Below are positions 1 to 9,387 of a stretch of DNA of 45,368 nt, in pieces (the first letter of the stretch is position 1; each line of letters begins with the position of its first letter). The position numbers and the translations under genes are program-made. Source of the stretch: Rodentibacter sp. Ppn85 (lineage in GTDB: Bacteria > Pseudomonadota > Gammaproteobacteria > Enterobacterales > Pasteurellaceae); the NCBI RefSeq assembly GCF_001999335.1, contig NZ_MLHS01000046.1, positions 1 through 45,368 on the forward strand, given 5' to 3'. The notes beneath the pieces were generated by a model. That model worked only from the letters and a program-made list of their open reading frames with translations, did not search any database and had not been told where the DNA came from.

Positions 1-119
1 AAAATAGTTTTAACAAGTCTATTAACAAGTGCCCACACAGATTGTCTGATTCGTTGTTAAAGAGCAAAAAACAACGACGCACCGCCAAATCTTCAAACTT
101 CACAACAGCGCGTCGTTGT
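1..119 (-). promoter_or_regulatory. rRNA operon leader with boxA antitermination site
   Basis: Read on the minus strand, positions 66-55 spell TGCTCTTTAACA, the boxA element of rrn leaders, followed by a stretch very like the conserved sequence just before 16S rRNA in Gammaproteobacteria (AGACAATCTGTGTGGGCACT at 47-28). The 16S gene must therefore begin just beyond the left edge. Upstream of boxA is a perfect 10-bp inverted repeat (71-80 with 110-119, 29-nt loop) followed by a T run, resembling an intrinsic terminator that the boxA/Nus complex could override. Confidence 0.8.
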
Positions 120-128
120 GTGGTGCGC

Positions 129-156
129 ATTATAGGGAAAACAAAAACGAATGCAA
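129..156 (-). promoter_or_regulatory. rRNA operon promoter
   Basis: On the minus strand a -35 TTGCAT (151-156) and a perfect -10 TATAAT (129-134) are 16 bp apart. The -10 is followed by a GCGC-rich discriminator, typical of stringently controlled stable-RNA promoters, and a long A/T tract lies upstream (about 165-190) like an UP element. It drives the boxA leader that runs off the left edge. Confidence 0.8.
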
Positions 157-236
157 GCAGTTTCTTACAAAAAAATTAAAAAAATGATCTTTCGCTTGAA
201 GTTCATACAAAATGGTTAAAATTTCGTTCTTTTCTG

Positions 237-791
237 TTATTTTATTGCGCATTTTAAAATGCGTGGCAAATCTGTCACCGAATCCAATACATAATCAGCC
301 AGCTGTTCGCCTTCCTCTGGCACTGCTTTTCCAGTGCGAACCAGCACATTCATTCTCACATTTGCGCCTATTCCCGCTTTTAGATCATCGACTTTATCCC
401 CAACCATTATCGATTTTGTCGGATCGATTTTTAACTCTTTCATTGCCTGCAATAACATTCCTGATTTTGGCTTACGACAATCGCAATCTGCTTTATATTC
501 GCCTTTTCCCTCTGGGTGATGAGGGCAATAATAAATCCCATCTAAATCGACACCTTGCTCTGCTAGTGACCAATCCATCCATTCTGTTAATTTTAAAAAT
601 TGATCCTCAGAAAAATAACCGCGTGCAATCCCCGATTGATTCGTGACCAAGACTAGCAAATAGCCCATCGCTTTTAATTCTCGTAATGCCCCTATTGCTC
701 CATCTATAAATTTGAAATGATCAATTTCGTGTACATAGCCATAATCAATGTTCAATGTGCCATCTCGATCAAGAAATACCGCTTTATTCAT
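237..791 (-). CDS. gmhB: D-glycero-beta-D-manno-heptose 1,7-bisphosphate 7-phosphatase
   Basis: GmhB removes the 7-phosphate from heptose-1,7-bisphosphate during ADP-heptose synthesis for the LPS inner core; it is a cytoplasmic HAD phosphatase. The 184-residue protein starts with the HAD nucleophile motif FLDRDGT (Asp8, Asp10), has TNQSG (50-54, motif II), the family zinc loop with Cys89, His91/His92, Cys103 and Cys105, and GDKVDD (131-136, motif IV). Length fits the family (about 180-190). It follows kdgK by 26 bp on the same strand with no terminator between them, so it may be co-transcribed with the sugar-acid operon although its role is unrelated. The rrn promoter lies just downstream. 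Confidence 0.95.
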   Translation of the reverse strand: MNKAVFLDRDGTLNIDYGYVHEIDHFKFIDGAIGALRELKAMGYLLVLVTNQSGIARGYFSEDQFLKLTEWMDWSLAEQGVDLDGIYYCPHHPEGKGEYKADCDCRKPKSGMLLQAMKELKIDPTKSIMVGDKVDDLKAGIGANVRMNVLVRTGKAVPEEGEQLADYVLDSVTDLPRILKCAIK

Positions 792-817
792 TTTGTATCC
801 TCAATTCATTAAGATTC

Positions 818-1741
818 CTATATAGTATCATGAATTGAAAATGCTTCCTTTGGAATTAGTGCACCGCGGTGACAAATCACCTTTCCTGCTACACGATGAG
901 CAATTTCGGCCGATTCTACTTCATTGTTATTCTGTAAACGCCCCGCCAAATAACCCGCACTGAAGGAATCACCGGCGGCAGTGGTATCCACAACTTTTTT
1001 AATTTTTTGTGCCGGAATGTCAAAACGTTTGTGATGTTCCACAATACAACTCGCCGCGCCACGCTTGATCACGATTTCTGCGACCCCAAATCCACGTGTT
1101 CTTTTAATACAATCTTCAATTGAATGTACGCCCCATAGTTTTTCTTCATCATCTAAAGTAAGAAATGCGACATCCGTCAATGATAGCATTTGTTGATAAG
1201 CCATTTGAGCATTCAATAAATTCTTCCATAAAATCGCTCTAAAATTATTATCGAATACTATTTTTCCACCTTCTGCCTTAAAGTGCGGTAAAAAATCGAA
1301 GAGTTTTTGACGGCTTGATTCACTTAAAATCGCCAAACTAATTCCGCTCAAATAAAGATAATCAAAGTGCTGCAATGTCGATAAAATCCGCCCGGTTTCA
1401 TTGGTTTCTAACCAACATTTCGCTGCCGCATCGCTGCGCCAATAATAGAAAGAACGCTCGCCTTGTGCATCAGTCACGATGGAATAAAGGCCCGGTAGTT
1501 TATCCTTCAATTGCTGAACCAAATCCGTATTCACCCCTTCATCACGCCAAGCATTTAGCATCATCTGGCTATAAGGATCACCACCTAAGGCAGAGACATA
1601 ATGTACCGAAAAATCCTCTTTAGGTAAAAGCCGAGCCAAATAGACCGCCGTATTCAACGTATCACCGCCAAATCCCACTTGAGCGACCTCATTATGCCGA
1701 GACAGCTCGATCATACATTCGCCGATGACTCCTATCTTCAT
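818..1741 (-). CDS. kdgK: 2-dehydro-3-deoxygluconokinase (KDG kinase)
   Basis: This PfkB/ribokinase-family kinase phosphorylates 2-keto-3-deoxygluconate to KDPG with ATP. The N-terminus MKIGVIGECMIEL and the glycine-rich GFGGDTLNTA are the substrate-binding part. The C-terminal DTTAAGDSFSAGYLAG carries the PfkB signature with the catalytic Asp in AAGDSF. I place the start at 1741, where ATGA overlaps the eda stop codon, giving 307 residues; an upstream start at 1762 would add seven residues inside eda and is unlikely. The overlap implies translational coupling to eda, which uses the kinase's product. It is the last catabolic gene of the operon. Confidence 0.92.
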   Translation of the reverse strand: MKIGVIGECMIELSRHNEVAQVGFGGDTLNTAVYLARLLPKEDFSVHYVSALGGDPYSQMMLNAWRDEGVNTDLVQQLKDKLPGLYSIVTDAQGERSFYYWRSDAAAKCWLETNETGRILSTLQHFDYLYLSGISLAILSESSRQKLFDFLPHFKAEGGKIVFDNNFRAILWKNLLNAQMAYQQMLSLTDVAFLTLDDEEKLWGVHSIEDCIKRTRGFGVAEIVIKRGAASCIVEHHKRFDIPAQKIKKVVDTTAAGDSFSAGYLAGRLQNNNEVESAEIAHRVAGKVICHRGALIPKEAFSIHDTI

Positions 1742-2382
1742 TGCTCGCCCCACTTCACGCAATCAATCGCCTGTTTCGCCAGTTGATGAATTTGCTCGAA
1801 ATTACCTTTTTCGATAGCCTCTTTTGGCACAAACCAAGTTCCCCCCACACAAAGCACATTTTGAAGTGCAAGATAATCAAGATAATTTTTTTCGTTTACC
1901 CCGCCAGTCGGGCAGAATTTCACCTTTGCAAATGGTCCCGAAAAGGCCTGTAACACTTTCACCCCACCATTAATTTCCGCCGGAAAGAATTTGAGAAACT
2001 CAAACCCATATTCTGCCGCCAACATCAACTCGGAGGGTGTCGCCACCCCAGGAATAAAAGGTTTGGTATAATCTTGGCTTTTTTGTAACAATGATTGTGT
2101 CAGCCCCGGGCTAATCACAAATTGCGCACCTGCTTCAATAGCTTGTACATATTGTTCCGCAGTGGTGACAGTACTTGCACCCACAATGGCTTCCGGCACC
2201 GATTCTCGTATCTGACGAATCGCCTCTAATGCACAATCTGTTCGCAACGTGATTTCCAACACTTTCACGCCTGCCGAAATCAACGCTTTTGCTAACGGAA
2301 TGGCATCTTTCAAGTGCTGAATGGCAATCACCGGCATAATAGGCGAAGTAGTAAGCACATCAAGTGCGGTTAAATTTTTCAT
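1738..2382 (-). CDS. eda: KDPG/KHG aldolase
   Basis: Eda splits 2-keto-3-deoxy-6-phosphogluconate into pyruvate and glyceraldehyde-3-phosphate, the last step of the pathway encoded here. The 214-residue TIM-barrel protein matches class I KDPG aldolases: Glu43 in VLEITLRT is the acid-base residue and Lys131 in FLKFFPAE forms the Schiff base (E. coli Glu45 and Lys133). It lies 10 bp after uxaA, and its TGA overlaps the kdgK ATG. The order uxaA-eda-kdgK places consecutive catabolic steps together. Confidence 0.95.
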   Translation of the reverse strand: MKNLTALDVLTTSPIMPVIAIQHLKDAIPLAKALISAGVKVLEITLRTDCALEAIRQIRESVPEAIVGASTVTTAEQYVQAIEAGAQFVISPGLTQSLLQKSQDYTKPFIPGVATPSELMLAAEYGFEFLKFFPAEINGGVKVLQAFSGPFAKVKFCPTGGVNEKNYLDYLALQNVLCVGGTWFVPKEAIEKGNFEQIHQLAKQAIDCVKWGEQ

Positions 2383-2392
2383 TATTTTTCTC

Positions 2393-3880
2393 CTATAAGG
2401 TTACGCCACTTTTAAAAATTGCGAGTTCCCGGAATTCATTAATTTCATTTTTTGTTTTTTTACCGTTTACCGTCTCCACCATCAAATCAATAAATTGATC
2501 GAGCAACTGCTCCATAGAAACGTCATACACCAGTTGCCCTGCATTAAAATCAATCCAATGGGGCTTTTTCTCGGCTAACTCGCTATTCGTGGCAATTTTT
2601 ACGGTAGGCACAAATCCGCCATAAGGCGTACCACGTCCCGTCGTAAATAACACCATATGACAACCTGAACCGGCTAATGCACTCGTAGCGACGGCATCAT
2701 TACCAGGTGCGCTCAATAAATTTAATCCTGGTACTTTCAAGCGTTCGCCGTATTGCAAAACATCAACCACTTGACTATGTCCGGCTTTTTGCGTGCAGCC
2801 CAAAGATTTGTCTTCCAACGTAGTGATTCCTCCGGCTTTATTACCCGGAGAAGGATTTTCATAAATCGGCTGATCGTAAGATATAAAATAACGTTTGAAA
2901 TTGTTCACCATTTGTACGGTTTTCTCAAAAGTGGCTTCATCACGACAATAGCTCATTAAAATATGCTCCGCACCAAACATTTCCGGCACTTCCGTCAGCA
3001 CAGTCGTGCCACCATTCGCAATTAAATAATCGGAAAAGCACCCTAGCATCGGATTTGCCGTAATACCGGAAAGCCCATCCGAACCGCCGCATTCCAGTCC
3101 AAAATGAACTTCACTTAATTTTCCGCTTTCGCGTTTATCGTGACGCATTGTTTCATAGAGTTGTTGCAAAAGTTGCACACCTTGCTCAACTTCGTCTTCA
3201 CAATGTTGAGCAATCATAAATTTCACTCGATTTTCATCAAAATCGCCTAATCCTTGCTTGAATGGTTCTATTTGATTGTTTTCACAGCCTAAGCCAATTA
3301 CTAGCACAGCACCAGCATTCGGATGTTTCACCATATTTTGCAACATGATTTTGGTGTTTTCGTGATCGTCACCCAGTTGCGAACAGCCGTAATTATGATG
3401 AAACGTAAACACCCCATCAATATCCGACAAACTATTTTTCTGCATAAAATGTTGTTTGATTTGATTGGCAATCCCCACCACACACCCTACTGTAGGAATA
3501 ATCCAAAGTTCATTACGAATACCAATTTCACCATGCTTACGACGATAGATCTGCACCTCCCGTTCAGGACGATAAACGGAAAGTGCGGTCAATTCCGGCT
3601 GATATTTATAGTCGTTGATATCACTTAAATTAGTTTTCACATTGTGGGTATGCACATGTCTGCCTAAGGCAATATCGTGTAAAGCATGCCCAATAGGATA
3701 ACCGTATTTCACTACATTCTCACCTTGTACAATATCACGCAAAGCAAATTTATGCCCTCGTGCAATATTTTCAACCAATGGAATCCTCAAACTATCCATC
3801 TCTAAAACAGTGTGTGCCGGCAAATCCTGCAATGCCACCGCCACATTATCTTCCGGTTGAATTTTGATAAATTGCTTCAT
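2393..3880 (-). CDS. uxaA: Altronate dehydratase
   Basis: UxaA dehydrates D-altronate to 2-keto-3-deoxygluconate and is an iron-dependent cytoplasmic enzyme. The 495-residue protein has the family layout: an N-terminal SAF-like domain (about 1-100, with HVHTHN near its end) and a large altronate/galactarate dehydratase domain with conserved blocks HHNYGCSQLGDDHENT, GLECGGSDGLSG and GTPYGGFVPT. Length equals E. coli UxaA. It sits 9 bp after uxaB, whose product is its substrate. The presence of UxaA/UxaB, rather than mannonate enzymes UxuA/UxuB, shows that carbon enters on the tagaturonate branch. Confidence 0.95.
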   Translation of the reverse strand: MKQFIKIQPEDNVAVALQDLPAHTVLEMDSLRIPLVENIARGHKFALRDIVQGENVVKYGYPIGHALHDIALGRHVHTHNVKTNLSDINDYKYQPELTALSVYRPEREVQIYRRKHGEIGIRNELWIIPTVGCVVGIANQIKQHFMQKNSLSDIDGVFTFHHNYGCSQLGDDHENTKIMLQNMVKHPNAGAVLVIGLGCENNQIEPFKQGLGDFDENRVKFMIAQHCEDEVEQGVQLLQQLYETMRHDKRESGKLSEVHFGLECGGSDGLSGITANPMLGCFSDYLIANGGTTVLTEVPEMFGAEHILMSYCRDEATFEKTVQMVNNFKRYFISYDQPIYENPSPGNKAGGITTLEDKSLGCTQKAGHSQVVDVLQYGERLKVPGLNLLSAPGNDAVATSALAGSGCHMVLFTTGRGTPYGGFVPTVKIATNSELAEKKPHWIDFNAGQLVYDVSMEQLLDQFIDLMVETVNGKKTKNEINEFRELAIFKSGVTL

Positions 3881-3889
3881 AACTCATCC

Positions 3890-5338
3890 TTATAGTACTG
3901 CCGTCAATGCCTCACGCATGCCTTTCGCCAAAATATTTTCTAACTGCTCCACCACGGTTTCCACTAATTGTGGTACTGCTGTTAAATCTGTTTCCCAATG
4001 GGATTTTTGGCTTAATACATGATAGACTAACTGATAAAGTGAGATCTCACCGGTATCCACTTGTTGCCACCATTTTTTGAAATTCACTAACCAAAATTCA
4101 TCATCTTGTAAAGGAATCACTTGATCGTTTCGCTTACCCTGATAAAAAGCAATCAATGCAGCCAATGCGAACGTTAGACAATTTGGCAAGGCATGATATT
4201 TTGCTTGATGAGCCAATAATTGTGGCAAAATACGTGTCCGATACTTCGTCATACTGTTAAGTGCAATCGAGAGTAACTGATGCTGAATGAACGGATTTTT
4301 GAAACGTTGAACTACTGCCTGCGCAAACTGTTGTAATTCAGCTTTCGGCGAAGACAAAACAGGAATAATCTCATTTTCCACCGCACTTTTTACAAACTCA
4401 CAAAGTTGCATGTCTTTCATTGCCTCGCCCACAGTATCTACTCCCGCCAAATACGCCACGGGCACGAGCGCGGTATGCGCACCATTTAAAATTGCCACTT
4501 TGCGTGCTTTATACGGCTTAATATCCTCCACTACTAACACATTCAATTTCACTTGCTCCAAGCGGAAAACCTCACGTAACCATTGTGGTCCCTGGATGAC
4601 AAATAAATAAAAATATTCTGCCGCATCCAAAAATATATCGTGATAACCTAATTCGTTTTTTAACGCTTCAGCTTCCGCCCTCGGATAACCGGTCACAATG
4701 CGATCGACTAAAGTAGAACAAAAAGTATTTTTCGTTTCTAACCAATGTATAAAGGTATCGGAAAGTTGCCATTCTTTTGCATAACGCAATACTAAGGTTT
4801 TCAACTGCTCACCGTTATAATCAATTAATTCGCAAGGTAAGAGAATAAAACCAGGCGCATTTTCACCCAAAGCAACAAAACGCTCATACAGTAAACGCGT
4901 TAATTTTGCAGGATAACTCACCGGCGGACGATCATGAAAACAATCGCCTTCGTGATAGCTAATGCCTGCTTCAGTGGTGTTAGAAAAAATTATGTTGATG
5001 TCCGGATTATGCGCCAAAGCCAAATAATCATCAAATTGCTGATAAAGATTAATTTCTTCATTCACCGAGCGAATCACTCGTATTTGTTTTACCGCTTCGC
5101 CTTGCTCATTTAACCCACGAATCACTGTGGTATAAAGCCCATCTTGTGTGTTTAATGAAGGCGGAAAATCCGAATTAATCGGACGAACAATCGCCACACC
5201 GGAATTAAAATCCGTTTTTTCATTTAATAAATCAATTTGCCAATCAACAAATGCCCGTAAAAAATTCCCTTCACCAAATTGAATAATACGCGTTGGATAT
5301 TGTGCGCCGGGAAAATTAGTTCTGTTTAGGGTTTTCAT
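3890..5338 (-). CDS. uxaB: Tagaturonate reductase (altronate oxidoreductase)
   Basis: UxaB reduces D-tagaturonate to D-altronate with NADH. The protein (482 residues from the chosen start) closely resembles E. coli UxaB as I recall it: [20 protein letters not shown] at the N-terminus (Rossmann part), [26 protein letters not shown], and the mannitol-dehydrogenase-family catalytic segment [16 protein letters not shown]. The ATG at 5338 has AAGGA seven bases upstream; the ATG at 5344 is too close to it. It lies between dctM and uxaA in the operon. No uronate isomerase gene (uxaC) is present, so tagaturonate is presumably made by the LgoD-like dehydrogenase rather than from galacturonate. Confidence 0.94.
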   Translation of the reverse strand: MKTLNRTNFPGAQYPTRIIQFGEGNFLRAFVDWQIDLLNEKTDFNSGVAIVRPINSDFPPSLNTQDGLYTTVIRGLNEQGEAVKQIRVIRSVNEEINLYQQFDDYLALAHNPDINIIFSNTTEAGISYHEGDCFHDRPPVSYPAKLTRLLYERFVALGENAPGFILLPCELIDYNGEQLKTLVLRYAKEWQLSDTFIHWLETKNTFCSTLVDRIVTGYPRAEAEALKNELGYHDIFLDAAEYFYLFVIQGPQWLREVFRLEQVKLNVLVVEDIKPYKARKVAILNGAHTALVPVAYLAGVDTVGEAMKDMQLCEFVKSAVENEIIPVLSSPKAELQQFAQAVVQRFKNPFIQHQLLSIALNSMTKYRTRILPQLLAHQAKYHALPNCLTFALAALIAFYQGKRNDQVIPLQDDEFWLVNFKKWWQQVDTGEISLYQLVYHVLSQKSHWETDLTAVPQLVETVVEQLENILAKGMREALTAVL

Positions 5339-5360
5339 AGTCATATCCTTTACTTAATTA

Positions 5361-6653
5361 TTATGCTACACCGTAAACAAGGTTAGGTAGCCACGTTGAA
5401 ATTGCAGGGATGTAGGTCAACAATAATAGTTCAACTATCAACAATCCCCAGAATGGAATTACGTCTTTAATGAATTTTTCAATAGGTACTGCAGTAATAG
5501 AACAAGTCGTAAACATTACTGTACCTAAAGGCGGTGTAATCGTACCAATTGCGCCATTGAAGATAAAAACAATACCAAAATGAATCGGATCGATACCGTA
5601 AGAATGTGCGATAGGAGCGAGTAGCGGAGCAAGCACGATCATAATAGCATTGCCTTCTAAGAACATACCTAACACAAGCAATGCAACATTTACCAACATT
5701 AAGAAAGTAAGCGGGCTATTCACTACATTGGTCATCCACTCAGCCAACGATTGAGGTACGCGTTCCCATGTTAAGAATTTTGAAAAAGCAACCGCAAAAC
5801 AGATAATAAGCAGTACATTTGCCGCACTGAGTGCAGATTCTCTCGTTGCCAACCAGAGTTTTTTCATATCCATGTTTCGATAAATAAATACACCGAGAAT
5901 CAATGCATAAATTACGGCAACCGCACCGGCTTCTGTTGGGGTAAATACCCCCATTCGAATACCACCAATAATGATGATCGGAAGAAATAACGCAAGTACG
6001 GCATCTTTTGCAGAAAGCGCAATTTCTTTGCAGCTTGCACGTTTTTCTCTAATTGGTAAATAACCGTGTTTCTTGGAAATAATAGAAACCAAAACCATCA
6101 TTAAAATACAGAGTAACGTGCCTGGAACAACACCTGCTAAAAATAAGCGACCGATTGAAACATTATTTACATAACCGTAAATAATCATCGCAATACCCGG
6201 TGGTATAATCGGTGTAATCAATGAGCCTGCTGCAGTTACCGCCGCAGAAAACGAGGCACTGTAACCACGAGCAACCATTTGCGGAACAAGCAATTTTGAG
6301 TTCATCGCTGCATCAGCAATATTTGAACCAGATAAACCGCCCATTAATGTACTCAATACCACATTAACTTGAGCCAATCCACCGCTCATATGACCGGTTA
6401 AAACCTCACAAAACTTTAATAATCTGGAGCTTATACCGGAATGATTCATAAACACACCAGCCATGATAAAGAAAGGAATGGCAAGTAATGTCACTGACTC
6501 TAATCCTCCGCCGAGACGTTGAACCAACATAATCATTGGTAAATTAGAGTTAAGGAGAAAATAACCTAGTGTCGAACAGAATATACAGAATGCGACTGGT
6601 GTACCAATGATAAAGAGAAACAATAAAATACCAATTGGGATGATGACTTCCAT
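5361..6653 (-). CDS. TRAP transporter large permease (DctM/SiaM family)
   Basis: This is the translocating subunit of a sodium-dependent TRAP transporter in the inner membrane. The 430-residue protein is strongly hydrophobic with about a dozen membrane segments. It carries DctM hallmarks such as AIPFFIMAGVFMNHSG near residue 60, GGLSGSNIADAAMNSK near 110, AAGSLITPIIPPGIAMIIYG near 140 and IGTITPPLGTVMF near 370. It begins 2 bp after the small permease gene and is followed at 22 bp by uxaB. The surrounding catabolic genes suggest a sugar-acid substrate, probably L-galactonate or a related hexonate; the sequence does not prove which. Confidence 0.92.
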   Translation of the reverse strand: MEVIIPIGILLFLFIIGTPVAFCIFCSTLGYFLLNSNLPMIMLVQRLGGGLESVTLLAIPFFIMAGVFMNHSGISSRLLKFCEVLTGHMSGGLAQVNVVLSTLMGGLSGSNIADAAMNSKLLVPQMVARGYSASFSAAVTAAGSLITPIIPPGIAMIIYGYVNNVSIGRLFLAGVVPGTLLCILMMVLVSIISKKHGYLPIREKRASCKEIALSAKDAVLALFLPIIIIGGIRMGVFTPTEAGAVAVIYALILGVFIYRNMDMKKLWLATRESALSAANVLLIICFAVAFSKFLTWERVPQSLAEWMTNVVNSPLTFLMLVNVALLVLGMFLEGNAIMIVLAPLLAPIAHSYGIDPIHFGIVFIFNGAIGTITPPLGTVMFTTCSITAVPIEKFIKDVIPFWGLLIVELLLLTYIPAISTWLPNLVYGVA

Positions 6654-6655
6654 AA

Positions 6656-7153
6656 TTAATGTTCTCCTCTGTTCATATTCACCTTAAAGAAATAAATAAT
6701 TTTTCTTATTTCATAGAAAAACATAAACAATGCACTAATTGGAATAATGGCGTAAATATAGGCATACGAAATCTGCAATGCCGGAGTAAATCTCATTTTT
6801 GACATAGGCAATAATTTAAAGCCCAAATAGATCATAAAGCCTAAACAGAAAACCATAACCAAAGGTTGGATAACACCATCAATAAAATTAGCAACTTTAT
6901 GTGGTAATTTTGTTAATAAGAAATCAATGCGAATTAATTCATTGTTTTTACATAACGCACTGGAAGCAAGAAATGTAAACCAAATGAAAAACACAACACA
7001 AATTTCTTCAACCCATGCACTTGGCGTATTAAAGCAATAACGCATCACCACACCATAGCCGGATAACAGAACAATAAGAGCCAGAAAAAAGGAAGCAAGT
7101 ATTTCATCAATACCACTCAGCCAAAATTTCCTTTTGTAAATTGAAGCAGACAT
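6656..7153 (-). CDS. TRAP transporter small permease (DctQ family)
   Basis: The small membrane subunit of the TRAP transporter partners the large permease. From the ATG at 7153 (AAAGGAG seven to ten bases upstream) the protein has 165 residues and four predicted membrane segments. It contains the DctQ pattern FNTPSAWVEEICVVFFIWFT followed by LIRIDFL, common to the family. A longer reading from 7198 adds 15 residues that cross the ribosome-binding site and is unlikely. It lies between the solute-binding protein gene (57 bp upstream) and the large permease gene (2 bp downstream). Confidence 0.88.
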   Translation of the reverse strand: MSASIYKRKFWLSGIDEILASFFLALIVLLSGYGVVMRYCFNTPSAWVEEICVVFFIWFTFLASSALCKNNELIRIDFLLTKLPHKVANFIDGVIQPLVMVFCLGFMIYLGFKLLPMSKMRFTPALQISYAYIYAIIPISALFMFFYEIRKIIYFFKVNMNRGEH

Positions 7154-7210
7154 CTTAATATCTCCTTTATTGTAAGTACCTAAAAAAATTTTAGGCACTT
7201 ATAAGTGCGG

Positions 7211-8197
7211 TTAAAATTGAGCAAGTTTTTCTTGAACGTTTTGATATAAATTTGGCGACCATTCAGGGAAACCGTTAGCAATTACATCTCGAACCGCTTT
7301 CTCAAATGCGAGCAAATCAACTTCATTTACCATTACGCCTGATTTCTTCAAATTTTCTAATGCTTCATTTTCCGCATTCTCAATTAGCCCTGCACCATAA
7401 GTCACCATTTCTCGACTCGTATCAATAATGATTTTTTGTTGTTCCGGCGTTAAACTACGCCAAAATGCCGTACCTGCCACAAATGGAGACATATGTTTTG
7501 TATGAGCTGTTAAGTTAAGATTTTTAGCGACCTCATAGAACTTACCGCCATATAGCACAACAGTTGGGTTTTCTAACCCCTCAATAATCCCTTCGGATAA
7601 ACCAGGATACACATCCGACAAGGACATTGGAGTAGGCACGCCACCCATTGCTTTGATGGTTTGTAAGAATAATCGAGAATGTTGAACCCGCACTTTAACG
7701 CCTTTTAAATCATCCGGTTTGATAACCGCTTTTTTCGTTAATAAATGACGAGTACCGTACACAACATCAGGCACAACAATATGAATATCCTCTTTATCTA
7801 ATGTATTGCTTAAATCCTTAAACCAATCTGAATGCAATAATTTTGATTTTTTCTCAAAAGATTGGCTGATATAAGGTGCATTAATCACCCCTAGATCAGG
7901 AACAATATCCATCAATGCACCATAGTCACTAATTGTGATAATGTTTGCTCCAAATTTAGCCTGTTCCAATACTTCTGTTTCACTACCTAATTGACTGGAA
8001 GGAAACAATTTAAAAATAATATCCCCATTAGATTTTTCTTTAACCTTCTCCGCCCAATAGTGCATAGCTTTATCAATCGGTTCGCCTGGCTGATTTCCGT
8101 ATGCCACCATAATTTCAGTAACGGCAAATACATTAACGGATAAACCAAACAAACCTAATGAAATAACACTCTTTAAATATTTAGATAATGATTTCAT
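7211..8197 (-). CDS. TRAP transporter periplasmic solute-binding protein (DctP family)
   Basis: The periplasmic receptor captures the substrate and delivers it to the DctQM permease. The 328-residue precursor has a Sec signal peptide (KSLSKYLKSVISLGLFGLSV, cleavage probably after FA near residue 25). The DctP fold is shown by YWAEKVKEKSNGDIIFKLFP, FPSSQLGSETEV, GVKVRVQHS with the conserved carboxylate-binding Arg, and SEGIIEGLENP. It is the second gene of the operon, 49 bp after lgoD. The conserved Arg fits an acidic ligand; L-galactonate is my inference from the neighbouring enzymes. Confidence 0.92.
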   Translation of the reverse strand: MKSLSKYLKSVISLGLFGLSVNVFAVTEIMVAYGNQPGEPIDKAMHYWAEKVKEKSNGDIIFKLFPSSQLGSETEVLEQAKFGANIITISDYGALMDIVPDLGVINAPYISQSFEKKSKLLHSDWFKDLSNTLDKEDIHIVVPDVVYGTRHLLTKKAVIKPDDLKGVKVRVQHSRLFLQTIKAMGGVPTPMSLSDVYPGLSEGIIEGLENPTVVLYGGKFYEVAKNLNLTAHTKHMSPFVAGTAFWRSLTPEQQKIIIDTSREMVTYGAGLIENAENEALENLKKSGVMVNEVDLLAFEKAVRDVIANGFPEWSPNLYQNVQEKLAQF

Positions 8198-8246
8198 AAT
8201 GTCCTCACAGTATGTTTTTAATAATTACGGATAGAGACTTGATTGT

Positions 8247-9251
8247 TTAATACAAAATAACACTTTTAATTAATGTTTTATTTTTTGTGATTTTCTCCTC
8301 ATAAATATCAACAAGCTCATCATATTTGAATGTGTGGGTTAGCATCATATCCGCACTAATTTTTCCTTCCGACATCAAATATTGTACTTTTTCAAAATCT
8401 TCTTTCGTCGCATTCCGGCTTCCCATCATCGTAGTTTCTTTTTTATGGAAATCAGGATCATTAAATTCCAACATTCCTTTAAATAATCCGACAAATACAA
8501 TTCGACCACCATGACGAATAAGATTAACTGTATTATTCATTGCTTTTTGATTGCCTGTCGCATCAATCACAACTAATGGCAAACGACCATTAAAATAGTC
8601 TTCCACTTTTTCATTTAGCGGATTTACAGTCGGTACATCAAGATGTTTTTGAATATGAATACAACGTTCCCTACTTGTATCGGCAATAACGACATTTGCA
8701 CCATCAGCATGCGCAATAGCTGCCGCGCCCAAACCAATCGGACCGGCTCCCACTACCAAAACATCCGTTCCCTCTGAAAGTTGTGCTCGTCTCACTGCAT
8801 GAGCACTAATTGCAAAAGGTTCAATTAATGCTGCGGTAATATCATTTACATTACTTGCAATCGGTAAAACATTACTGGCTGGCGCCGCTAAAAATTCACT
8901 AAATCCACCATCCTGATGTACCCCCAAGACCGAAATACTTTCACAACAGTTTGTTTTTCCACTTAAACAAGCATCGCATTTACCACAAGATAAATAAGGC
9001 ACTAAAGCGATACGTTGGCCAACTTTAAAATCTTGAACTTGTTTTCCTATCGCTGTGATTTTTCCACTTACTTCATGACCTAATACGCGAGGGTATTCAA
9101 AAAATGGTTGATTCCCTGCATAAGCATGAATATCAGTACCGCAGATCCCTACGGCTGCAACCTGAATCAATACTTCATCATCTTTTAGTTCCGGGATATC
9201 TCTTTCTTCAAAAGAGAGTTGAAAAGGATTTTTACATACCAGTGAACGCAT
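8247..9251 (-). CDS. lgoD: Zinc-dependent dehydrogenase, probable L-galactonate 5-dehydrogenase
   Basis: A medium-chain zinc alcohol dehydrogenase of 334 residues. Catalytic zinc ligands are Cys37 (GICGTD), His59 and Glu60 (GHE); structural zinc cysteines are Cys89, Cys92, Cys95 and Cys103; VVGAGPIGLGAAAI is the NAD-binding loop. Long stretches (NQPFF-YPRVLGHE, GVHQDGGFSE, EPFAISAHAVRRA, ATGNQKAMNNTVNLIRHGG, KKETTMMGSRNAT) match E. coli LgoD (YjjN) as I remember it. LgoD oxidises L-galactonate to D-tagaturonate, exactly the substrate of UxaB encoded downstream. It is the first gene of the operon and diverges from an lgoR-like regulator, as in E. coli. A related hexonate remains possible. Confidence 0.85.
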   Translation of the reverse strand: MRSLVCKNPFQLSFEERDIPELKDDEVLIQVAAVGICGTDIHAYAGNQPFFEYPRVLGHEVSGKITAIGKQVQDFKVGQRIALVPYLSCGKCDACLSGKTNCCESISVLGVHQDGGFSEFLAAPASNVLPIASNVNDITAALIEPFAISAHAVRRAQLSEGTDVLVVGAGPIGLGAAAIAHADGANVVIADTSRERCIHIQKHLDVPTVNPLNEKVEDYFNGRLPLVVIDATGNQKAMNNTVNLIRHGGRIVFVGLFKGMLEFNDPDFHKKETTMMGSRNATKEDFEKVQYLMSEGKISADMMLTHTFKYDELVDIYEEKITKNKTLIKSVILY

Positions 9252-9387
9252 AATATTTACCTCAAAAGGTGATTTTAACTATTGGATGAACACATTATTT
9301 AGGAGAAAGAATGTTGAGGTCTAATTTAATTTATATTATTGTGATCCATACTCAAGTTTGCCGTTCTTTAACGGTTTTTTATAAAAA
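9252..9387. promoter_or_regulatory. Divergent lgoD / lgoR promoter region
   Basis: This A+T-rich gap must hold promoters in both directions, but I find no convincing -35/-10 pair. A perfect CRP half-site TGTGA (9340-9344) has only a poor second half (CTCAA), so CRP control is only a guess. On the plus strand CCGTT-CTTT-AACGG followed by six T (9361-9380) looks like a short intrinsic terminator immediately before lgoR, and no clear ribosome-binding site precedes the lgoR start. Confidence 0.4.

Noticed and set aside
9336-9355. CRP site before lgoD
   Set aside because: Only one half-site TGTGA is good; the second half does not match, so it is mentioned but not called.
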